A stretch of 21,518 bases of DNA from a virus. Below the pieces are notes generated by a model. The model searched no databases, was not told where the DNA came from, and saw only the letters and a program-made list of their open reading frames with translations. This document shows, in pieces, positions 13,301-18,948 of the stretch (position 1 is its first letter; each line of letters opens with the position of its first letter). The stretch spans positions 1-21,518 of the IMG/VR virus record IMGVR_UViG_3300032797_000433, one strand, 5' to 3'. Position numbers and translations under genes: made by a program.

Positions 13301-14026
13301 TCTTCCACAAATGTAGAATACTCTGTGTTGAGGTCCCGATGCGATTGCAGTGGTTAATGTGGTGTCGTCCACTGCTACCGTAGTGGATTTGCTGAACGTT
13401 AAAGTTTGGCTGAATTCAATCCACGGGTTATATAGGCTTGTTGAAGTATCATCCTCAGGCAAGTCATTAGGGCTATTATCTCCAAAAGTGATTGCGGCGA
13501 GTTGTTGATTTACGTTTTCCTCTCTGAATCCGATTTCAACGATTAAGCGGTCTCCGTTTTGGGCGACAACACTTGACAACGAAACAGGAGTGCTTTCAGC
13601 AGCATTGAGAAACCTTCTGTTAATGAAGTCTGATGTTGCAAATTCTGGTGGGGTAGTGTCAGTTTTATCTGAAGCGGTTATAGCAAGGAGAGTTCCTCGA
13701 ACTGTATCACCATCATAGGACACTACACGAATGCCTATAGCCAATGTTGCATTCTGGGCGGCGTACATTTCCTTGCATTTCATTTGCGCCTTAACTGTTC
13801 CCGTTATCGTCTGCGCTGTCAAGGGATCTGAAATATACTGTTTGAGAAGTGTGTATTCCGCGCCAGCGCCAGTTGAACTAAAACCTGGTTGATTTCCAAA
13901 GGCTGAATTGATCTTTGCTGTCAGCATTTTTTGGCGAGCGACTTCGCTTGTGCGAGTCCAACCTGCATCATAAGCTGGTGTAATAGGGGCTTCGCCTGTG
14001 CTTGGCAGATAGAATCGTGTTACCAT
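10355..14026 (-). CDS. Giant spike/fibre protein: duplicated beta-propeller-like domains and a 16-copy repeat shaft, 1223 aa
   Basis: Residues 1-225 form a beta-rich N-terminal domain (probable particle attachment). Two homologous units follow, about 228-580 and 588-955, each opening with GP...R.....W.FY.DGTDI....S....TW.G and repeating aromatic/Gly/Asp motifs such as YKRG...DG.I.W and DGTW....G.P; they look like sialidase-type propellers but I see no full catalytic set. Residues 963-1193 are 16 tandem repeats (consensus QEISGYAxLKxxTS), and the last 30 residues are hydrophobic (ITQVVDIQSAVSQLVTIETLV). It is encoded in the neck/head block, between the capsid and connector genes, rather than after the tail tip. 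Likely a surface adhesin, head fibre or whisker; ligand unknown. It takes about 17 percent of the window. Confidence 0.8.
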   Translation of the reverse strand: MVTRFYLPSTGEAPITPAYDAGWTRTSEVARQKMLTAKINSAFGNQPGFSSTGAGAEYTLLKQYISDPLTAQTITGTVKAQMKCKEMYAAQNATLAIGIRVVSYDGDTVRGTLLAITASDKTDTTPPEFATSDFINRRFLNAAESTPVSLSSVVAQNGDRLIVEIGFREENVNQQLAAITFGDNSPNDLPEDDTSTSLYNPWIEFSQTLTFSKSTTVAVDDTTLTTAIASGPQHRVFYICGRWWVFYSDGTDIVFRTSTNYSTWSGKTPVLSGISNMRNVDFDIERGKYGADYGLFFIHCIWHDGVNGDPLKYKRGEMKADGTITWSADQTIETQAGLAMTYPAIRVSSESYPAVIYQLSQKPRVAINANRDGTWSNRSGYPQNLSETTSSTHMGTITRLSAGKLVFFYFYNAAIIRCKEWDPSGGLSGPIDVSSSTIASAFYVGVSGFLQNDESRIVFNKSSSNNLIAITKKWNTAAEVEVIIRSGSSSSTCPCLIVISNGDEYVFYAISNHIYYLKYSAVAKTWDAEVDWLDESTATLPAGHISGCYVHNGMRCEIVYLTDNASPYTIKAAELPLYVSKLSTQRYTIGPSLQRKACRALSRDWLFYCDGTDIAYNSTPDDGKTWKGSAVAKNSPGINGSKTFAMWHDRSTDYVHCVFSIPTYNNALQYRRGLLVSDGSIDWTSDWVTVIAADATKLYITPYITIDSSGYPWISWTEYRSGDNKNRPLCCRSTTNDGTWTTASGFPKELDGAATYSGSIGVVLAFMTNRDIMAIWSITGAKVRTSKYTYSTDSWAAPADTSAQISDRGTALSCTSNGNNVHVAYRWLNGSTAEFRHMQYNGSSWLTEAVIAGTLGTGGMGISLISVPSVNDLIAIYVKDTGGASGSYGESYYYQLYQSGAWGSESLFADEWLNAILYYDNFTCGYVADLTSSKVPVFYEIESGNALPLMAVHHVLLIPGLPKPIEGYSWLKATTSKEIEGYANIKAITEKNISGYSWLKQTGASQEISGSAHIKQVGQSKTIGGYATLKHVSSQQVSGNAHIKGTTTQEISGMAEIWYGTVQTRTIDGYAWLKTLTERQISGEAWLKGMTSQQISGYAALSTAASQQISGYAQIKGESLQQISGNAHLKTSTEREISGYAWLVSAGYTLQTIIGNAWLKGITQKEISGYGFIKNVVTAQVISGMASISGPESEPLLIESSITQVVDIQSAVSQLVTIETLVK
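10448..11140 (-). repeat. Sixteen tandem ~42-bp coding repeats (14-16 residues each)
   Basis: Residues 963-1193 of the giant protein repeat with consensus [KQ][EQ]ISG[YN]A.[IL]K..TS. Eleven copies are 14 residues, four are 15 and one is 16. The invariant Ile-x-Gly and alternating hydrophobics suggest one beta-solenoid turn per repeat. Nucleotide identity between copies is limited, so this is not a fresh expansion. Confidence 0.9.
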
Positions 14027-14028
14027 TT

Positions 14029-14532
14029 TTAGCTCAACGTCACTTTCCCATCTTGGTGAATATAGAGGATGTGTTTGATGTTTCTTTTCTCAAGATGATA
14101 GCATTGCATGCTGTGGTCCGAAATTGGAATGTCAACTGTAGCTTGCCAGCCTATCGCATAGATGTGAAAGCCCGGAATATACTCTGCAGTATCACTTGGT
14201 AGTAACATGCGGATGAAGTTTGTTCTGCGTCTATGGTAAATTGGCCGTAGTTCAGCTGCTTTCCAATCTCCGCCGCCAGTGATAGGATACTCAACGTCCG
14301 GGTGTTGTGCCCATTGTACGCCCATAGCTGAAAGCGATGAACCGTTTATGAAGAAATCGCCAGTGTCCAGGTCAACGCCATAACGGAATTCGCCAAGCTC
14401 ATCTCTTAAGATGAGTTTGCGCACTTCCATTGCAATTGGCACGATGTCCCTTGAGAATGTTAAGCCATCTATCTCTCGCTTGACTTCACCGTTGCGTAAC
14501 AAAACTTCCCAGAAAAACAAAGGTTGAGGCAT
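14029..14532 (-). CDS. Hypothetical virion-associated protein, 167 aa
   Basis: The product is beta-rich with aromatic and Trp residues: PLFFWEVLLRNGEVKREIDGLTFSRD at the N terminus, a central DLDTGDFFINGSSLS, a basic HRRRTNFIRMLL, and a His/Cys-containing C terminus (HSMQCYHLEKRNIKHILYIHQDG). I do not recognise the family. It is 2 bases upstream of the giant spike gene and therefore likely co-translated with it; a base, chaperone or attachment role for the spike is possible. There is no signal peptide or membrane span. Confidence 0.65.
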   Translation of the reverse strand: MPQPLFFWEVLLRNGEVKREIDGLTFSRDIVPIAMEVRKLILRDELGEFRYGVDLDTGDFFINGSSLSAMGVQWAQHPDVEYPITGGGDWKAAELRPIYHRRRTNFIRMLLPSDTAEYIPGFHIYAIGWQATVDIPISDHSMQCYHLEKRNIKHILYIHQDGKVTLS

Positions 14533-14555
14533 TGGATTGCCTTCTCAAATAAGGC

Positions 14556-15059
14556 TTAAGATTCATCGTATTTCAATGTCAATGTGTTAGGCCCGAATAC
14601 TCCAACGGCTGCAGTTACTAATGTTTGCATTTGCGTATGGATATAGGCACTGTATGTTGGGTTTGCGCTGTAGGAGTCATTTGTTGCGGTTTCGGGTGTG
14701 GCACCAAACTGCACGACTAAAGCTGACCCTTCAACTATGGGCATATCTTGTGCGCCAATGCTTGTTTTGGCAGGGGTTGCATAGACGATTACAACATACC
14801 CTTTCAGCTTCACATCAGCTGGAAGATTCTGTGTTGAATGCCAAACTTTACCATTAGGACCCACTTGCCCATTACCTGTAAAATGTCCGCCTATGTATTT
14901 GTCGAAGCTGTTTTCTCCGCGTGGGATTTTGTTGGCCTCGAGCGTGTAGTCAAGTTTATTTTGGTCAACGTTGCCCCAGTTTACGTTTGGCGCTGATGGC
15001 ATGTGGCTCTGGGTTTTTCCAGCGCCGTTCCATTCATCCCATTCAAAGCCTTTGACCAT
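14556..15059 (-). CDS. Hypothetical virion protein, 167 aa
   Basis: Starts at ATG 15059 with GGAG 9 bases upstream. The N-terminal third is Gly/Asn-rich and polar (GFEWDEWNGAGKTQSHMPSA, NVNWGNVDQN), followed by a beta-sandwich-like body (VKLKGYVVIVYATP, EGSALVVQFGA) and an end AAVGVFGPNTLTLKYDES. The equal length (167 aa) of its neighbour 14029-14532 is coincidental; I see no similarity between them. Its place between the capsid and the spike genes suggests a minor capsid or head-surface protein. Function unknown. Confidence 0.65.
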   Translation of the reverse strand: MVKGFEWDEWNGAGKTQSHMPSAPNVNWGNVDQNKLDYTLEANKIPRGENSFDKYIGGHFTGNGQVGPNGKVWHSTQNLPADVKLKGYVVIVYATPAKTSIGAQDMPIVEGSALVVQFGATPETATNDSYSANPTYSAYIHTQMQTLVTAAVGVFGPNTLTLKYDES

Positions 15060-15071
15060 GTCTTAACGCTC

Positions 15072-15329
15072 CTATTTCTTCCCGGACCGACGCGGCTCAG
15101 GGCGGGTTGGCTCGGGTTTGCTGGTCTCAGGTTCTACAGGTGGTGAAGGCGCCAACTCAGGTGCCGGGGCTGGTGCGGTTTTTGGCTCTTCTTTTGGTAG
15201 CTCCTGGAAATAGTCGCTACCCTTCATTTTGTCATAGGTTTCCTGTGGCACGTCCACGATATCGCCTGTTTGATAGATTTTTTCGCCTACCTTGAGCACG
15301 CTGACTTTGATAAGTCGAAACTTCGGCAT
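15072..15329 (-). CDS. Small head-region protein with Pro-rich acidic/basic tail, 85 aa
   Basis: Residues 1-45 form a small beta domain (FRLIKVSVLKVGEKIYQTGDIVDVP) of a type often encoded just after major capsid genes: strand, GEKIYQTGDIV strand pair, then a helix. The rest is a low-complexity linker of Pro, Ala, Glu and Ser ending RRSGKK, likely disordered. AGAGGAA (15337-15344) is 7 bases before the ATG, and a TATA-like TTTTAAAC lies about 42 bases upstream. Probably a minor head component; not certain. Confidence 0.65.
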   Translation of the reverse strand: MPKFRLIKVSVLKVGEKIYQTGDIVDVPQETYDKMKGSDYFQELPKEEPKTAPAPAPELAPSPPVEPETSKPEPTRPEPRRSGKK

Positions 15330-15364
15330 CTGCTCAATTCCTCTGGAAGAGTAATAGAGAGTGT

Positions 15365-15397
15365 TCTGTTTAAAAGAATTGCCATAAACAGAAAAAA
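15365..15397 (-). terminator. Terminator-like T-tract and hairpin downstream of the capsid gene
   Basis: Reading the minus strand after the capsid stop: a T6 run (15397-15392), then a perfect 8-bp inverted repeat TCTGTTTA / TAAACAGA (15392-15385 and 15372-15365) with a 12-base loop. The T-run precedes rather than follows the stem, so it is not a classic bacterial terminator, but T-tracts alone can stop archaeal RNA polymerase. It would limit read-through from the strongly expressed capsid gene. Confidence 0.45.
15368..15375 (-). promoter_or_regulatory. TATA-like promoter element for the post-capsid gene block
   Basis: TTTTAAAC on the minus strand is centred near 15371. With the usual archaeal spacing of about 25-27 bases, transcription would start near 15345, just including the SD of the gene that begins at 15329. 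It coincides with the loop and 3' arm of the hairpin at 15365-15392, so the same short stretch may end one transcript and start the next. Confidence 0.35.
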
Positions 15398-15430
15398 GAG
15401 GGGATGTTGGCTGCTGAGATGCTAGGTTGC

Positions 15431-16312
15431 TTAAGTCAGCGTGTTGATTTCCACGATGGCTTTTGGCCGCTTGATGTATGGCACTGCGACTTCCCAGACT
15501 TTGCCCCTGTAGTTCATGTCTGCCTTTTGATGCATGAAGGTTGTTGGGTTCTGCGCTATGCCTAAGACGAAGTTGTCAAATCCCGGTTGGCACACAACTA
15601 CACTGTCCTGGTCACCGTCGGCTGCAAATAGGTTGTCACTGACGATTACTTGGTCGACCATTTCCTGAATGACTTTGAGTAGCAATGTCCCGGTGTTTGA
15701 GATTAATGCGAGCAACTGTCCGTAGAATGTGCTTGGCATGATTGCTGCGTAGGGTCCATAGAATCCGTATGCCTGTAGAAGAGCGATGGCCGCGCCAACT
15801 TCAGTGACTGCTGTAGCACTCCAGTCTCCACCGTTAACTGCTTGGCGGCCTGTCGCGGTTGTTAGTCCCTGGATGCCGTAGGCTCGCCAGCCCGTGTATT
15901 CTCCTGTTAGGCATAGTTTGTCTTCTTCTTCAGCGCATTGAATAGCAGCGTTTCTTGCACTCATGACATCGAGCGGTGTTCCATAGCGTCTGCTCGAGGC
16001 GATGTCTCTGAAGAACAGGTCAAAGTTCTTGCTTATCATGGGCACAGTCACGTCTTTTTCAGCCAGGACTACTCGGTCACCTGAATCCGTTAAGCCATCC
16101 ATGTCGATGACAGCTTGTCCCATGTCAGTTATCGAATATTGTCTCCAGGTGCGGACGCCAATATCCGCGATGGGTGCCGGGGCGAAAATTCGCCTAGCGA
16201 TCAACTGAGGCCTCGCAGCGTCAATAACAGCGTTCTCGATTATGCGGATCTCTTCAGTTGTCAGTGATCCAGTGTCTACTCCGACTTTGCTTAAACCATA
16301 TTGTCCAGACAT
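15431..16312 (-). CDS. Major capsid protein, HK97 fold, encapsulin-like family, 293 aa
   Basis: The protein lacks a long N-terminal delta domain and has the layout of the encapsulin/linocin-like branch of HK97-fold proteins: N-terminal EEIRIIENAVIDAARPQLIARRIF, a P-domain-like stretch with RTWRQYSITDMGQAVIDMDG, the E-loop region, FDLFFRDIASSRRYGTPLDVMSARNAA, AEEEDKLCLTGEYT, IQGLTT and a C-terminal TTFMHQKADMNYRGKVWEVAVPYIKRPKAIVEI. ATG at 16312 is chosen because AGGAG stands 11 bases upstream; a GTG at 16321 is only 2 bases from it. It follows the decoration and scaffold genes. It forms the icosahedral shell. Confidence 0.85.
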   Translation of the reverse strand: MSGQYGLSKVGVDTGSLTTEEIRIIENAVIDAARPQLIARRIFAPAPIADIGVRTWRQYSITDMGQAVIDMDGLTDSGDRVVLAEKDVTVPMISKNFDLFFRDIASSRRYGTPLDVMSARNAAIQCAEEEDKLCLTGEYTGWRAYGIQGLTTATGRQAVNGGDWSATAVTEVGAAIALLQAYGFYGPYAAIMPSTFYGQLLALISNTGTLLLKVIQEMVDQVIVSDNLFAADGDQDSVVVCQPGFDNFVLGIAQNPTTFMHQKADMNYRGKVWEVAVPYIKRPKAIVEINTLT

Positions 16313-16326
16313 TCTTTTCACTGCTC

Positions 16327-16818
16327 CTATGAGGCTGCGGCTGGTTCGCCGCCTGTCACTAGCTTTGCGACAATGGTCTTGTCTGCGGCTGTTGGGTCAG
16401 CGGTTTCCAATGCACGTGCAAATACGGTTCCTTGTGAGCCCATTGCGGCTACGGCTTGCTTTGCGAATTTTCCGTCGGCTGCGGTTACCAGTGGGTCTCC
16501 TGGAGCGACTGCAGCGCTCCCGGTTACCAGGGTAACTACAACTTTGGCGCCTGAGCCTGCTTCTGCCAGGCGTGCCATTTCGCCTACAGCGTAAGCGTGC
16601 GTTATCAGTTCGTCTGGTTGATCTAGGAGAACGCCGAGCATGTTGTCTGCTTTGGCCGCGGCTTCTTTGACATCGCCATCGTTGGTGTCATGGATGACTG
16701 CTCGTCCTGGGAGCATTTTGGCTGCTGTGGCGTTGGCGCCTATTTCAACTTCTCTGACCTCGCTGGTGGATATGTCCACGATAACTGAGTTGCTTGGTTT
16801 AACAATTCCCTGTGGCAT
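16327..16818 (-). CDS. Capsid decoration-like protein (DUF2190-like), 163 aa
   Basis: Ala/Gly/Val-rich all-beta protein with repeated short hydrophobic strands: MLGVLLDQPDE, AVGEMARL, GAKVVVTLVTGSAAVAPGDPLV, DGKFAKQAV and TIVAKLV. The order GD.L. followed by an AxxG(x)V..A..T strand set is like head-decoration and DUF2190-type proteins encoded next to capsid genes. The C-terminal GGEPAAAS is flexible. It sits between the scaffold-like and capsid genes. The call rests on composition and place. Confidence 0.7.
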   Translation of the reverse strand: MPQGIVKPSNSVIVDISTSEVREVEIGANATAAKMLPGRAVIHDTNDGDVKEAAAKADNMLGVLLDQPDELITHAYAVGEMARLAEAGSGAKVVVTLVTGSAAVAPGDPLVTAADGKFAKQAVAAMGSQGTVFARALETADPTAADKTIVAKLVTGGEPAAAS

Positions 16819-16828
16819 TTATGGTCAC

Positions 16829-17206
16829 CTACTTTTTCTTCTCCCATGTATCCGCGAATATGCGGTTGAGAGGATGCTCTTCGGGCTCGTCAACGTTGGC
16901 GCCTGGGAAGTGAATGTTCTTGTGCGGCGTCTTTGTTTGCTGGGCTACGTTTGCCACAACCTCGAGCTCGTCCAGGCTCATCTTTGCCAGCTGATCGGGT
17001 GTATAGTTTGTCAAAGTGCGGATGCGCTGCGACAGTTTACTGCGCAAGTCTGCTTGCAGGATATCGGTGGCTGCGCTCAGCTGTTTTGTGACATCATCAA
17101 GTTGAATCTTGAGGTTGTCACGTTCAATGGTCAAGTCAGTGATCTGTTTTTCAGCTTCGTCAATGCTTATTCGTGTTGCAGATTCAGCGTTAGGTTTTTG
17201 ATCCAT
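16829..17206 (-). CDS. Scaffold-like coiled-coil protein, 125 aa
   Basis: Residues about 13-55 are a strong heptad coiled coil (DEAEKQITDLTIERDNLKIQLDDVTKQLSAATDIL region), highly charged. A small helical domain follows (YTPDQLAKMSLDELEVV) and a basic end (FADTWEKKK). Charged coiled-coil proteins encoded between prohead protease and capsid act as internal scaffolds in tailed-phage assembly, and length is in the lower range. GAGGAA lies 6-8 bases upstream of the ATG. No sequence signature is decisive. Confidence 0.7.
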   Translation of the reverse strand: MDQKPNAESATRISIDEAEKQITDLTIERDNLKIQLDDVTKQLSAATDILQADLRSKLSQRIRTLTNYTPDQLAKMSLDELEVVANVAQQTKTPHKNIHFPGANVDEPEEHPLNRIFADTWEKKK

Positions 17207-17286
17207 TTTGATTCCTCATTCGGAAATAGTTTGTCTGGAATCTTCTTAAAGCCTATGCACAATGGCACGGCAAAAAAGGGAAAGTT
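17207..17286 (-). promoter_or_regulatory. Possible promoter region upstream of the scaffold-capsid genes
   Basis: This is one of the few gaps inside the virion block. On the minus strand it contains a CTTTTTT tract soon after the protease stop, then GGCTTTAAGAAG, a TATA-like element about 45 bases before the scaffold ATG. It could give extra transcription of the scaffold, decoration and capsid genes. Evidence is weak. Confidence 0.3.
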
Positions 17287-18279
17287 TTAGCGGAGATTCT
17301 TCCGCTTTTGAAGAACGTTCTTCGCTCGTTCAACTTCTTTAGCTGGGTCCAATGTTGGCGGTGGAGGCGGTGGCGGATTCTGCTCGGCGCCCTCATCTAG
17401 GGGCTTCTGTTCGCCGTTGCCTGCTGCTGCGGCCATATCTCCCCATGCTTTGGTTATGGCATCGTTGTGTGAGCTGAACCATTCTTTCGCTGAGGCCATA
17501 GTCCAGCCCTCGCTCTTAGGGAATATGTAACTTTGAACATACCATTCGTCTGAGTCTTTCCGTTTGCAGTAGACAGCTTTGATCCCTTTTGGTAGCTTGC
17601 CATCGAAGTCAGTGGTTCTGCAGGTCTCGGCTTGGCTAGCGTCACCATGCCCACTGCGGATTGAGTCTTCGGTTTCCTCCCAGGGATCCGCATGTGCTTG
17701 CACGTCTTCAGGCAGAAAGACAGCGTCAACGCTGATCTCGCATGGAAATCCATCCCGGGTGCCTCTGCCCAAGGCCACGCCTGCGGCCACGTGGTTGACC
17801 ATGATGTTCTTCTGGACGAAGTCGTATTTTTCGCCCTTGTATTCGCCGGGCTCTAAAACGTCCTGGCTGAGAAAGCCGATGCTTACGTCTTTGCGTTTGT
17901 GCGTGCGCACTTCCTCGAGGAAGGCGGGGTCGCAACGGTCCTTCAAGAAGTGGACTTGCCCGCGCACGCCGGGCGTTGTGCCTTTGCCATCAGGTAGTGG
18001 TATAGCCTCGTCCCATTGGATGCTGCCTGTGTGACCCTTTACATCTGCCGGGTTTGTCAGGATCATGTAGGGCGGATGCTTGCCTGTGACCACCCAGGTG
18101 GCAAACGTGAGCATGCTGTTTTTCAGCTCGGTTGCTGGCCTGAATGACTTGCCGCTTGGATATCGTAGGACGGCTTCTCGGGCTAGGACCGCTGGTACAA
18201 CCAGCTCTTTCTCATCGTCCAGGATGATTTTTGTGGAGTCAATCTCAGCTATGCTTGTTCCAAACTTGCGCATGTTCAT
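17287..18279 (-). CDS. Prohead protease, DUF2213-like, with a C-terminal extra domain, 330 aa
   Basis: The frame is open further upstream, but ATG at 18279 overlaps the Mu gpF-like stop as ATGA and has GAGAGG 7 bases before it. Residues 30-190 carry family landmarks: H68-P69 (TGKHPP), GVRGQVHF, S133 in DVSIGF, and N162-H163-V in IMVNHVAAGVALGRG. His-Ser-His is the catalytic arrangement of assemblin-type capsid proteases; H68, S133 and H163 are candidates. A second domain, about 222-272 (YVQSYIFPKSEGWTMASAKEWFSSH), is a small module often found fused to phage head proteins. Then comes a P8-type linker (NPPPPPPPT) and a basic helical tail that may bind scaffold. It cleaves scaffold and/or capsid during head maturation. 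Confidence 0.8.
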   Translation of the reverse strand: MNMRKFGTSIAEIDSTKIILDDEKELVVPAVLAREAVLRYPSGKSFRPATELKNSMLTFATWVVTGKHPPYMILTNPADVKGHTGSIQWDEAIPLPDGKGTTPGVRGQVHFLKDRCDPAFLEEVRTHKRKDVSIGFLSQDVLEPGEYKGEKYDFVQKNIMVNHVAAGVALGRGTRDGFPCEISVDAVFLPEDVQAHADPWEETEDSIRSGHGDASQAETCRTTDFDGKLPKGIKAVYCKRKDSDEWYVQSYIFPKSEGWTMASAKEWFSSHNDAITKAWGDMAAAAGNGEQKPLDEGAEQNPPPPPPPTLDPAKEVERAKNVLQKRKNLR

Positions 18280-18578
18280 GCACGTTCCTCTCTGGTTTTT
18301 AGTTCTTGGAAATGAACGTCCCAGTGGCAGCGACAATTTGGATGCACAGGAATGTTGGGCACGAATTGGCCTCTTTTGTAGCGGCGCCCGGATTGGCTGT
18401 CGCAGTAGTCGCATGAGCGCTCGTCTACTTCGGTGATCCACTCAAATTCTGTAGCGCCTGCCTGCGTTCCCAGGACCTTCAATGATTCGTTGATGACCTG
18501 CCAAGTCATTGATTCTGCTAGGTCTTCGATGCGCACATAGAGACCCTCATTGGTCGACCAGAAGTCGCTGCTGCTCAA
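18276..18578 (-). CDS. Mu gpF / SPP1 gp7-like minor head protein, C-terminal domain only, 100 aa
   Basis: The signature FEWITEVDERSCDYCDSQSG (C56-x2-C59) followed by PVHPNCRC (H79, C82, C84) is the conserved MuF core. Family members usually have 200 or more residues with a helical N-terminal region; here only about 45 residues precede the core, so the protein is a stripped-down form. Start TTG at 18578 is the first possible one after an upstream in-frame TAA at 18603-18605; SD is weak (GGAA). It lies after the portal and before the protease, as expected, but is separated from the portal by a plus-strand gene. Confidence 0.85.
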   Translation of the reverse strand: MSSSDFWSTNEGLYVRIEDLAESMTWQVINESLKVLGTQAGATEFEWITEVDERSCDYCDSQSGRRYKRGQFVPNIPVHPNCRCHWDVHFQELKTREERA

Positions 18579-18649
18579 GGCGTATTCATTTCCATCGGAT
18601 AGTTATAGCCCTAGGATTGCTTAAAGTTTTTTGGGTTGGGCATTCTTCC
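18579..18649 (-). promoter_or_regulatory. Divergent intergenic region with minus-strand TATA-like elements
   Basis: On the minus strand this stretch shows CTTTAAGC (near 18622) and CTATAAC (near 18606). The first would place a transcript start near 18597, about 20 bases before the TTG at 18578. It may restart transcription of the virion genes past the inserted plus-strand gene. The candidates are short and degenerate. Confidence 0.3.
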
Positions 18650-18659
18650 TTATATATGG
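18650..18659 (+). promoter_or_regulatory. Archaeal-type TATA box for the plus-strand gene in the head block
   Basis: TTATATATGG preceded by CC (18648-18649) matches the archaeal TATA consensus. Its centre (about 18655) predicts a start near 18681, giving a leader of about 15 bases that ends in the GAGAGGGG ribosome site before ATG 18696. No other gene could use it on this strand. Confidence 0.6.
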
Positions 18660-18695
18660 AAGATTTAAGTGCAACATGTGTTTATAGAGAGGGGC

Positions 18696-18944
18696 ATGTC
18701 AGAAACTAAAGAAGTCTTCGTGAAGATGGTTTTTTCAGCAGTGAAGACATATCTTGACTACAGAAAGCGCAAGGTCTACGATCTGGAATTTCACGCGGTG
18801 GCAGGAGACAGCGAGGAAAATAAGAAGTTTTGGGAAGCAACGCCCAGCGGCGTATTCAATTTTCAGACAGTGAACGCGGAAGCAGCAATGATGTTCCAAT
18901 TCGGCCATGAGTACTATGTCAGTTTCAGAGAAGCAGGAGCCTAG
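18696..18944 (+). CDS. Small beta-rich phage protein encoded against the virion operon, 82 aa
   Basis: ATG at 18696 fits both the SD GAGAGGGG just upstream and the predicted transcript start; an in-frame GTG at 18669 would fall before that start. The product begins helical/basic (MVFSAVKTYLDYRKRKVY) and continues DLEFHAV, ENKKFWEATPSGVFNFQTVNAEAA, FQFGHEYYVSFREA. I recall the pattern NKxFWxATPxG...N..A...F..G.EYYV.F from uncharacterised small phage proteins, often encoded near head genes; unverified. It stops 4 bases from the portal stop, tail to tail, so its transcript and the portal transcript converge. Could be a minor structural protein or an independently expressed accessory gene. Confidence 0.75.
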   Translation: MSETKEVFVKMVFSAVKTYLDYRKRKVYDLEFHAVAGDSEENKKFWEATPSGVFNFQTVNAEAAMMFQFGHEYYVSFREAGA

Positions 18945-18948
18945 GGGT

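Noticed and set aside
17287-18441. Longer protease starting at 18441
   Set aside because: The extra 54 residues overlap the MuF-like gene core in another frame and are Arg-rich shadow; ATG 18279 has SD and ATGA coupling.
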